Shown here: positions 7,501 through 14,600 of the stretch, in pieces | Layout: each line of letters begins with the position of its first letter | How positions within the stretch are numbered: position 1 is the stretch's first letter | NCBI GenBank assembly: GCA_035325995.1 | Contig: DAOKYU010000020.1 | Location: 1 to 21,322, forward strand | DNA from: Thermodesulfobacteriota bacterium | GTDB lineage: Bacteria; Desulfobacterota_D; UBA1144; Nemesobacterales; UBA2774 | Reading direction: 5' to 3' | DNA length: 21,322 nucleotides | Program-made: the position numbers and the translations under genes | Notes under the pieces: generated by a model | Told to the model about the DNA's origin: nothing | The model's database searches: none | What the model saw: only the letters and a program-made list of their open reading frames with translations

Positions 7501-8870
7501 GCCGCCAAACCGCCGGCAATCGTACCAGTCGCATCGATCTCAACCCCCGCCGCACCTGTGAGCTCATGGTCGAGGTTAATCTGTCCCTGCCCCTGTATGT
7601 CCACAGCGCCGGTGCCTGATAGATCGATAAGTGCAAAAGGCTCCACACCTAACGCGAGATAATGAAACGTGTTATTCGCAAACTGTCTTTGATATTGGAA
7701 ACTTGTATTGTTTGCCGGGGCGCGCATAAGCACGTTGTTGTCTTCTGAACTATCCCCGTTCGTGTCGTGGGCTAATACATGCGAATTCTGCGCGTAGGGT
7801 ATGCCGTTGAACGAGCTGCATCCCCCCGCCGACGCCGCGAACCCCACCCCCGTACAGGTATTCTGGTTACCGCTCACCTGCGGATTTCCGTACCCGATAG
7901 ATAGGGCCTGCCCCCCCGTCCCCCCGCCGCTCCCCGTCGAGCTAACCCCGCGCCCGGAAAACAATACTGCACGGGGGGACTGGTCTGCCAGGTTGATGTT
8001 ACTCGCCGTCGAAGTTGCGGTTGCTTCCCCTACTTTTGCCTTTAGTCCGCTTCCTCCTAAGTGGATATATCCGAAGTGATACGTGCTTCCCGCCACAGTT
8101 GACCAGTTAAGGCGAAATGTCGAGGCCCCGGACGGGTTGTGAGTCGAAAAAAACGCCCCGAAAGAGGTCGAGCCCGCCGAGTTACCAGCTTCTATAGCAA
8201 AAGAATTGCTCTGCCTCCACGCAACGGTATTAGTACTGTCCTGAACAAAGAGCGCACGCGACCTCGAATTGCCGTTGTTGTCGGAAAACCCAATCCCGTA
8301 CCCGAAACTGTCTAGCGTGCTATTAAGCGACGTAATCCCGCCGCCGTTCCACGTTATTAGAGCCTTCCCGTCTGCTACGCCGGTATAGTCCTGATTCCCC
8401 GTAGAGGTCGGTACCGTTCCGGTATCTACTCGGGCGCTAAAATCGTCCCCGCCTATCAGGAGATAATACATCTTCGTCGGCAGGCCGCTTGCGCTCAAAA
8501 AATTCAGCGTGAAACTGGACGAACTCCAGGACGAAAGCGACGCCCTTTTGACGGTGTTCCCGTTTGACGGATTCATTTGAAACAGGCACCCGGAGGTATA
8601 AAGAAGCCTTTTGGCCGTATAGTTCGAGCCGCCGTCCTCGCTCGCCCCGACTCCGCACCACTCCCGGGTTCCATCCGCCGCGCCGAATGCCATAGAGCCT
8701 TCGCCCGCGTGGAAAGCGTTGTATTCGTTGCCGCCAAAAGGCAGGTTGTCAAATATTTGGCTCGGCGTAAGTAGAATCAGGAGCTTAGGCGTAACCCCTA
8801 GATTGTGGTTGACAACAAGACTCCCCGCCGACGTGCGGCAATCAAACGACCCAAAATCAAAAGCTGGCAT
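4539..8870 (-). CDS. Giant tail-tip / central hub protein fused to N-terminal adhesin modules
   Basis: This 1443-residue protein has several parts. Residues 1-410 look like three tandem beta-rich modules ending YYLLIGG (about 141), FGYIHLGG (about 273) and FHYLALG (about 408). Residues 415-495 are short glycine repeats (GTGAVDIQGQGQI-like). Residues 500-1075 resemble siphovirus tail-tip hub proteins: the WSIDFLEAR opening, GRPVPVIFGRSVKVPLLYI, YDYIIGEGEGLGGG and the conserved Trp-rich VWGLGLD. Two fibronectin type III-like domains follow (about 1097-1185 and 1205-1300), then a C-terminal tail (1310-1443) starting ILQNDIENDEITNK, as in J-type proteins. It should form the baseplate hub and contact the host receptor. 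The ATG at 8870 has GGGGGGT upstream. Having the adhesin modules at the N-terminus of the hub is unusual. It follows the gp80-like gene by 66 nt. Confidence 0.8.
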   Translation of the reverse strand: MPAFDFGSFDCRTSAGSLVVNHNLGVTPKLLILLTPSQIFDNLPFGGNEYNAFHAGEGSMAFGAADGTREWCGVGASEDGGSNYTAKRLLYTSGCLFQMNPSNGNTVKRASLSSWSSSSFTLNFLSASGLPTKMYYLLIGGDDFSARVDTGTVPTSTGNQDYTGVADGKALITWNGGGITSLNSTLDSFGYGIGFSDNNGNSRSRALFVQDSTNTVAWRQSNSFAIEAGNSAGSTSFGAFFSTHNPSGASTFRLNWSTVAGSTYHFGYIHLGGSGLKAKVGEATATSTASNINLADQSPRAVLFSGRGVSSTGSGGGTGGQALSIGYGNPQVSGNQNTCTGVGFAASAGGCSSFNGIPYAQNSHVLAHDTNGDSSEDNNVLMRAPANNTSFQYQRQFANNTFHYLALGVEPFALIDLSGTGAVDIQGQGQINLDHELTGAAGVEIDATGTIAGGLAALLGGAEVGVQGTGEIRGVSALEGQSQIAVQGAGSIIISDYSFKWSIDFLEARSDHEYPTIYAEVNSSEMPSGAFPEGAFFERRLLEMPRLEEAELGERFGIMGFQRVTLSLDNSDGLISSLDLTDAYVRLFFVSETGDVREWKGRVTEWTLSHRCTVSIEDMDAVALTEELPRRTLNDVVEVEKEADSGFDDVVVANDLGRPVPVIFGRSVKVPLLYIKADEAAREYDYIIGEGEGLGGGNFTDVFTIYREDQALDDIEGDAAPATSTTLTLEAGDRRPDGWYRYWWVEITAGTGAGQIRHVTAYDSANNRVTVNASWSPTPNSGSDYRLREWRFYDGSQASPYEGLAFIRFKKRLGTSGSTDAIYADVNGLTAETNVVRAVESILSNPVWGLGLDIDSGSFDTAAALTDISDMLCEGAITDNTTITDILNGSGESQGLLSFRDMVLSKADAVKITVDGSKPPAHGFGLGDETGWNNILTGSPEITHQHSGERVKNLKVRYRKNNKESDLYLHEIERQSGAGGVDRALTLPFVHDHETADRWLDYRRKRLAAAVRRMAIETGQEGGSVRRGERVTVSVPTLGLEGSAWEVAAVSSTPAGSNSLTLVPYSAAPYTYVPVTDEGGELPSDESFDIAPDYTQTMPDPVTGVAVTMSMGIVGFTAHPFALITWTPPEDNYSGAVVSVKLHSDGVAAYRSAGTFPTSARIEGLVPGQVYDFLIESLNATGELKGLGVVADNSGSGYVAGGDSTAPAAPAGLSGDSKFGRLIWTWNGNTETDVSHYEVEIYTSSSGGSPVIKDVVTHLNDSSFTPRYEIEINTGSLTSTVTRWLRVRAKDHSGNPVSSSSGWTSRVSAGTGDILQNDIENDEITNKVEAVVSSIALSPSGTTIISTSITKRSGTRIRVEFSMSIETGTGFSSWSHQLRRGVSTIQNPFAASSFPSNGTGGASGVYVDNISSSGTFTYSVVLNFGASGNTGRNLNLRLLELRR

Positions 8871-8936
8871 TAATTACCCCCCGGCGTAACGTGCTCGCAG
8901 TTATGGATTGAACCTGTGGAAAAGCCATTTTTCACC

Positions 8937-9683
8937 TCACACTGCAGTAATAACTAATCCACCATCGATCACTTTATACTCGTCACCGTTCAGCACCTCG
9001 GCCGGGCTGTCCCACTCCCCGAACACGAGCACGTTCCCCGAGCTCGATGCATCGTAAAGCCGCCACTCCTCCGTCGTTCCGAGGTCTGCGCCCGCCGTGC
9101 CGTAATCCTCCTCGTCGGCGTTCGCTATCTCCTTCGACGACGCCGGGTCGAAGTCGGTTTCGCTCCTCGCATACCCGCCGCCGGTGAACTCGTCCCCGTT
9201 GTCATCCACCACCGCCAGATAAACGCTCGACGGCATCGTGTAGGACGAAACCCCCAGCATGTGATTCACGATCAGCGGCTTCAGGTAGTCCGAGAAGTTA
9301 TCCTGCGCGATGATCTCTATCGCCTCGTCCAGTATCTTTGGCGTGGTCCCGGTCGGAAAATTCCTCGTCGGAATCGAGAACCCGAATATGAAATTCCCGC
9401 TCGTCTCCGCGTCCCAGATGCCCACGTGCGTCACGGTTATCCCGCCCGCCGGCGCCTCGTCGAACGTTATGTCCCCGTCGTTCGTCGCGGGCACGCCTGC
9501 CGACGCCGCGTTCCATCCCGTGGCCGGCTGCTTCCTCACATATCCCGAGTAATCGTGCTCGTTCGCGCCGTTCAGCCCCGGGTCCCCGTCGTGTATCGAC
9601 ACGTAAACCGTCGGCATCGTCCACGACGCCCTCCCCGTCACGTGATCCAGTATCTTGTTAGCTCCGTATGTTCCTAGTGCCAT
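8937..9683 (-). CDS. Gp80-like virion protein with duplicated domain
   Basis: This 248-residue protein has an N-terminal half with the pattern of the small phage tail-fibre/virion 'gp80-like' family: NKILDHVTGRASWTMPTVYV, a D-G-D-P turn, a GYxRK strand, THVGIWDAETSGNFIFG and a final beta strand. The second half (about 130-248) repeats the plan: NHMLGVSSYTMPSSVYLAVV, GGGYARSETDF, EEWRLYDASSSGNVLVFGEW, so the gene encodes two copies of one fold. The ATG at 9683 is preceded by AAGGAGG about 10 nt upstream. It lies between the discoidin-like gene and the tail-tip gene, where minor tail or fibre proteins are found. A structural tail component is likely; its receptor role is not shown. Confidence 0.72.
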   Translation of the reverse strand: MALGTYGANKILDHVTGRASWTMPTVYVSIHDGDPGLNGANEHDYSGYVRKQPATGWNAASAGVPATNDGDITFDEAPAGGITVTHVGIWDAETSGNFIFGFSIPTRNFPTGTTPKILDEAIEIIAQDNFSDYLKPLIVNHMLGVSSYTMPSSVYLAVVDDNGDEFTGGGYARSETDFDPASSKEIANADEEDYGTAGADLGTTEEWRLYDASSSGNVLVFGEWDSPAEVLNGDEYKVIDGGLVITAV

Positions 9684-9916
9684 AAAGCTCCGTCCTCCTT
9701 TTGCCCGAAGGCAGGTTTCAAAAATCTATCCTTTGTCTTTGTTCTTCCCCCCCTTAGAAAAAGGCCTGTCGCGGCGCTTGTCGGGGCGTAGCGCTGCGAA
9801 GCCTGATAGCCTCGCGTAGCCGGAGGGGTCATGGGGGATTTATCTTTTCCGTCCTCATACCTTCCCCCCTCCCTCCTGCGGGAGAGGGATAAAGGGTGAG
9901 GGGGCACCTTATACTT

Positions 9917-10002
9917 GTCATTCCCAACAATTCCGAACGAGTGAGGAATTGGACGCCGTTATCCTACTGCACAAACGTTTATCCAGTACCGCTCGCAACT
10001 TA
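9917..10002 (+). repeat. Dispersed intergenic repeat, copy 2
   Basis: It starts GTCATTCCCAACAATTCC and contains GAGTGAGGAATTGGACGCCG and ACGTTTATCCAGTACCGCTC. It is close to copy 4 at 17186-17271 over its whole length. Confidence 0.75.
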
Positions 10003-10060
10003 CTTTCTTTAGCAATAATGCTTGCTTGTCGGTCGAAGCCTTTTTATCGGTCGAAGCTTT

Positions 10061-10108
10061 GGCGTAGTCCGAGGCGTAGTCCGAGGCGAAGTCCGAGGCG
10101 GAGTCCGA
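10061..10108 (+). repeat. Four tandem 12-bp repeats
   Basis: The unit GGCGTAGTCCGA occurs four times head to tail, with the last two varying at one base each (GGCGAAGTCCGA, GGCGGAGTCCGA). Just upstream TCGGTCGAAGC occurs twice (about 10029 and 10048). This is a minisatellite; there are no spacers as in a CRISPR. Confidence 0.85.
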
Positions 10109-10134
10109 TATAGGGAAGCCATTCTTTATAATTA

Positions 10135-10216
10135 GTCATCCTGAACTACGATTTCGAGCGAGCGAGGAATTGAGAGCCCTTGGCCGATTGCAAGAAAGTC
10201 CTTCCAGTACTGCTCA
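10135..10216 (+). repeat. Dispersed intergenic repeat, copy 3 (diverged)
   Basis: It starts GTCATCCTGAACTACGATTT and keeps GAGCGAGCGAGGAATTGAGA and CTTCCAGTACTGCTC at the end. It is the most diverged of the four copies. Confidence 0.6.
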
Positions 10217-10287
10217 ATAGCAACTCAAACCAAAACTTTCAGGATCTCGCTTTTATCCTTTGTCTTTCCATCTATCTTTTATCCCCC

Positions 10288-11085
10288 CTACACCACCACC
10301 TCGAACAGCACCGTCCCGAAATCCGCCGTATTCACCCCCGGCGCGCTCACGCTCGCCCGGAGCTCCCCCGTTTTCTTCACGAGATACGCCTGCCAGCTCT
10401 CCCCGAGGTTAAAGTCCAGGAACAGCGTCGCCGTCGTGTCACGCAGGAGCCCCGCGGCCTCTTCGACCTGCGGTCCGCGCATGTTGGTAAGCGCCTCCGT
10501 CTTTAGCGCGAACGATATCATCATCGGCGGCATGATCCCGAGCTTTATACGCTCGCTCCGCCCCGTCGGAAACTGGTTCACGACGACGTTGCTGTCGGGG
10601 ATAGCATACTCCAGCGGATACTCCACCCACGTCGCCGCGTCGAGCTCCGCAACGTTAACGGGCACGCAGAACGTCCCGATCCTGAAGTAATCCGCCCCGT
10701 CCACGGGCGACTGCGCCGGTATGTATATTCCCAGGTACCGTTTCGACGTCAGGGTCAGATTATCGACCCGCCTGTAAACGCCGTGCATCGGGTCCATCTC
10801 GACCGCCCTCTCCCCGCCGACGTCCGCCCACCCGCTTGCGCCGTCAGCCGACTCCTGGTACTTGAACGCCGCAAAATTCACCCAGTCGAGGTACGCCGTA
10901 ATGTCCGTCCTCGCCTCGCCCAGGTCGATCACCACCCTCTGCGCCGACGCGACTGTAGCAGACCGCCACGCCCTCTGCGGCGACACCCTCGTCACGATAT
11001 TCGACGCCGGGAACTCCGCCGCCTCGCTCGTCGCCGACTCCACCGCCACATCCATAAACCCCTTCGCCAATCTTCTATTCGCCAT
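10288..11085 (-). CDS. Minor tail protein with discoidin-like domain
   Basis: This 265-residue protein opens in a way typical of phage virion proteins with a galactose-binding (discoidin, F5/8C-like) fold: FPASNIVTRVSPQRAWRSA (25-43), VVIDLGEARTDITAYL (51-66), YQESADGASGW (77-87) and the closing YLGIYIPA (117-124). The second half (150-265) is beta-rich and recalls other small siphovirus tail-tip proteins, but is not assigned. The ATG at 11085 has GAGAGGCGGA directly upstream; the longer open frame to 11169 reads through an intergenic repeat. The position, between the tape measure and the tail-tip hub, is that of a distal-tail or minor tail protein. It is separated from both neighbours by repeat-filled gaps of about 600 nt, which is odd for a phage tail operon. 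Confidence 0.68.
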   Translation of the reverse strand: MANRRLAKGFMDVAVESATSEAAEFPASNIVTRVSPQRAWRSATVASAQRVVIDLGEARTDITAYLDWVNFAAFKYQESADGASGWADVGGERAVEMDPMHGVYRRVDNLTLTSKRYLGIYIPAQSPVDGADYFRIGTFCVPVNVAELDAATWVEYPLEYAIPDSNVVVNQFPTGRSERIKLGIMPPMMISFALKTEALTNMRGPQVEEAAGLLRDTTATLFLDFNLGESWQAYLVKKTGELRASVSAPGVNTADFGTVLFEVVV

Positions 11086-11440
11086 TCCGCCTCTCTCTTT
11101 ATTCTCTGTCATTCCCGCGCTTGTCGCGGCGTAGCCTCGTGTAGCCGGAGGGTCTGTGGGGATTTGCAAACCGTGTCCCCGTCCCTGCGGCTCGCAGCCG
11201 CACGCAATCGAAGTAGCAGCGCTTCACGTGATTTTAGCAACTTCGGCGCTACGTCGAAAATCCCATCATATTGCAAGCCGCCACACGCGGCGCAGCAATA
11301 CCCCTCCGGGCCGTCAAAATTCGCGTTAAGAAAATCGAGTGAATGAGCGTTAAAAATCCGATGTGGGGCTGTGGGCCGGTGGAGGATTTAGCGAAGGAAC
11401 GATGATTTTTAGCAGAATTTTTCCCGGCCCGTGATTTTTG

Positions 11441-11464
11441 CTACTTTTCATCAAGGAAAAGTAG
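11441..11464. repeat. Perfect 9-bp-arm hairpin
   Basis: CTACTTTTC and GAAAAGTAG flank the loop ATCAAG. No T-run follows; it looks like a chromosomal intergenic palindrome. Confidence 0.6.
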
Positions 11465-11654
11465 AAAACCCCCGCACCATATTGACCAGCCAGCTCAGAA
11501 CTTCCCCTTCAGCTAATGGAAACTCCCAGCAGTAAACAATCGAAGTAGCAAGGCATTGCCACAATCACCAGCCGCGCTTCACATAGTTATAGTCTCAGGA
11601 TATGCTACGCCTAAAACCACTCATACGTGGCTGCCTTTCGCCTTAACCTTTAAT

Positions 11655-11680
11655 CCCCTCTTCCACGCAGTGAAGAGGGG
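11655..11680 (-). terminator. Stem-loop just after the tape-measure stop
   Basis: CCCCTCTTC and GAAGAGGGG form a perfect 9-bp stem with an 8-nt loop, starting 5 nt after the stop of the tape-measure gene. There is no T-tract, so it may slow or protect the transcript end rather than fully terminate. Confidence 0.5.
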
Positions 11681-11685
11681 CCTAT

Positions 11686-14600
11686 TTACCCCATCCTCTT
11701 CGCGCCCGCCTCCTGTATCGCGCTCCTGAGCCGCCCGCCCTGCCTTATGCTCCTCACCAGCATATTCTCTATCTCGTTCCCTATGCCCGCCACGGTCGCG
11801 CCCGACCCGCCGTTCACATTCACGCTTATCGCGACGCTCATCTCGTTCTTCGCCTCTTCGAGAACGGCCCTCCTCGCGAGCCCGCTTATGTGCCCGCCCT
11901 CCCCGGACAACTTCTCCGCCAGCCTTTCCACGAGCCCGCCTGCCGCGCCTCCCCCGGCGCTCATCCCGGCGAACTCTTCCATCATCGACGTTATACGCGC
12001 GCTTCCGACCCTGTCCGCAAGCTCCGTCAAGCGCCCCGCGCCGACGAGCTCCCGGCCGAGCCTCGTAACGGGCCCCGTTCCTTCTATGCTCTCGGCGAAC
12101 GTCTCCAGCGCCCCGCCCAAAGCGCCGCCGAGCCCGCCCGTCATCTCCGCCGCGAGCGCCATGTGTTTCTTCATCGCGCGAACCTGCGCCTCCGTGACGA
12201 CAGCCTCCGTCCCGTGCAGCACTGCCAGCGTCCCCCGGCCGAAATCCCTGAGCCCGCCCGAGCCGCCGTTATATCCGCTCAGGCTCGCGAGCGCGTCCGA
12301 GATATTCGTCAAAAGCCCCGTCTGCTCCTTCAAAGTAACGAGGTGCTCCTCGGCGATCCCCGCAATCGCCTGCAATCCTTCCAGCTCCGTCGCGAACCCC
12401 GTAATGCTCGCCTCTTCTAACTGCGCAAATCTCTCTTCGAGAATCCGCATGTACTCCGTCCGGATATACTCGAACAGCTCCTGCAGCTCCTGCGACGCCT
12501 GGAATGTATGCTCTGCTATCTCCGCGTCTATCGCGGTCATCTCGGCCCGCATGCTCTCTATCCTGGCGTCTATGGCCTGCAACTGCGCCTCGCTCTGCGC
12601 CCGGGCGCTCTCTATTCGCGCGTCGATGGACGCCAGGTGCGCCTCGTTCTGCGCCGTGAGCCTTTCGATCTCGGCGTTTATTTCCTCGACGCTCCTGCCC
12701 TGGCCCCCCGTCATCTCGGCAAGGCTCGAAAGCCCTCCCGTAACCTGGTCGAAGATAGCTACGAACTCGGGGCTGTTCACCCCGAACGCCTCCCCCGCCG
12801 TATCGAATATGGTCTTGAATGCCTCTTCCAGCTGTCCCGCTAGCTCGAGCTGCCGCTTCGGGTCCGCGGTTTGCGCAAGCTCACTCTGGAGCCCCGCTAT
12901 TCTCGACTGGAGCTCGTTCACCTGCTCGACGCCGGTCAACACCGACTGGGGCGAGAACAGGATACTGTCGAGGGTCGCTCTTATGGATTCCGTAAGCCGC
13001 GCGAAGTCCTCCGCTATCCCCAGCTCTTCGTTGAGCGCGTCGATGCGGGCGTTGAAAGCCTCCTGGATACGATCCTTCTCCCGGTTCAGGCTGTCTATCC
13101 GGGCCTGCGTAGCCTCGGTAATAGCCTCTTTTTCCCGCGTAAGCGCGTCTATATTCTGCTGTATCGTCTCTTTCTGGATCTCCCCGGCGGCCACGAGCGC
13201 TTTATGCGCCTGCTCGAACGCCGCCTGCTCCTGCGCCAGCATGTCGTTCGCGATCCCCGCGAGCTGGTCGAGGAATCCCTCCTGCTCCGAAAGCGAAAGG
13301 TCCCCCATGTTCGCGTTCAGGAAATCCTGTATCTGCGACGCCGCCGTGTTCAAAAACCCCGTCGTATCGACAGCCGACCCGCCCAGGCTCACGATCGTCG
13401 TATTCATCTGGTTTATCTTCCCGATAAGCCCCGTTATAGCGCTCGTTATCTCCGCCATCAGCGACACTATAGCGTTCCTGAGGTCGGCGTACGCCTGCAC
13501 GGTCTCGGCGTCGATCTCCGCGTTCTCTATCATCTCCCCGAGCGACTTCCTCAGCTCGTCGATAGACGGCACCGCGTCGAACCCGAGCTTCGCCGAAAGG
13601 TTATTTATGCTCTGTATCGTCTGCCCTATGGAATCGTTCACGTTTCCCGAGACTATATTGAACGCATCGACGAACGCATTGAACGTCGCGATGAACTCCG
13701 CCCCCACCTCGGCCCGGGCCTCTCTCGACCCCGCGGCCTCCATGTCGGCCATGAACTTGTCGATCAGTCCCTGCGTCCCTTCGGCCGAAACCCCGAGCGC
13801 ACGGAACGCCGGCTCGAAGAACGATTCCCTTATCGACGCGAAGAACTTCGCCGGCAGCTCGCCCTCGATAAACGCCTGGAACTTCTCGGCGATCTTCTTC
13901 CCCTTGGCGTCGAACTCTAAAAGCCTCTCCCCCGCGATCACGGTATCTATATCTATCTCCGCGCCGAGAAGCGTCTCGTTAAGCTCCCTGAACATGTCCG
14001 TCGGAAGCTTCGCTATTATGTCCTGTATCCCCTCGATCGTCTCTTCTATGCGCTCACGTATGAGCTCCAGTATTTGATTACTGCCGCCCGCGCCGATTCC
14101 GACTCCTCCGCGCTTCACGGACACCTGTCCGATGTTATCCATGAAGAATTCAGGATCAAGGAATTCGGCCACGACCGCAGCTCGTTCCTCAATGTCATTC
14201 TTTACCTCGTCAAATTCGATATCGAGACGAGGGGTTTTTTTGAGGAACGGCGCGATTATTGTGAAAGCCAGCGCAGCCGCAGCTAACACTGCTCCGACTA
14301 CGGTAACAGCAGCTCCTGCGGTTGCCATAAATCCCGGCCCGGCTAATTCGCCAATTATTGGCACACCCAGCGGCCCGATTTCCCCGGTAAGACCAATTCC
14401 GGGAGATACAATCCCTAACCCCTGCCCTAATGTGGAGAATGCACCCCCGCTTCCGAAAAGTCCCAAACCGCTGCCGACAACACCAGCCCCCTGTTGTGCG
14501 ATATCAGCCGCATTACCCCCTCCCCCCGCAGCTTGCGCGGTTTTTCCTATTCCAAATAATCCGCCTATGCTAATGACGATCTGCCTCGTCGCGATGGCGG

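Larger units (their letters stand above)
9684..10287. other. Intergenic region: dispersed repeats and tandem 12-mers, no gene
   Basis: This 600-nt gap inside the tail gene run holds a CCCCCCCTTAG...GGGGGATTT stretch, a CTCGCGTAGCCGGAGGGGTC repeat (about 9811-9842, related to 11131-11165), two copies of the dispersed repeat (9917-10002, 10135-10216) and four tandem 12-mers (10061-10108). Open frames here only translate repeats. It looks like chromosomal repeat DNA that has invaded the phage operon. Confidence 0.65.
11086..11685. other. Intergenic region after the tape measure, no gene
   Basis: This 600-nt gap holds a GTAGCC..GGAGGGTC repeat (about 11131-11165), two occurrences of CAATCGAAGTAGCA (about 11206 and 11538), a perfect hairpin at 11441-11464 and a terminator-like stem at 11655-11680. 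Nothing in it looks coding on either strand. Confidence 0.6.

Noticed and set aside
9674..9907. A 77-codon minus-strand frame before the gp80-like gene
   Set aside because: The sequence is made of intergenic repeats and poly-C/G stretches and has no ribosome-binding site.
10061..10108. Short CRISPR-like array
   Set aside because: The 12-bp units are directly adjacent with no spacers, and no cas genes are visible.
11086..11169. Upstream extension of the discoidin-like gene to 11169
   Set aside because: It reads through a GTAGCC..GGAGGG intergenic repeat also found at about 9811-9842; the ATG at 11085 has its own ribosome-binding site.
11747..14077. A 776-codon open frame on the plus strand across the tape-measure gene
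   Set aside because: It is antisense to a clear tape-measure protein, is very rich in Ser/Pro/Ala as expected from the reverse of GC-rich coding DNA, and has no homology or ribosome-binding support. The same holds for plus-strand frames at 12871-13920, 5163-6182, 6597-7619 and 17291-18382.
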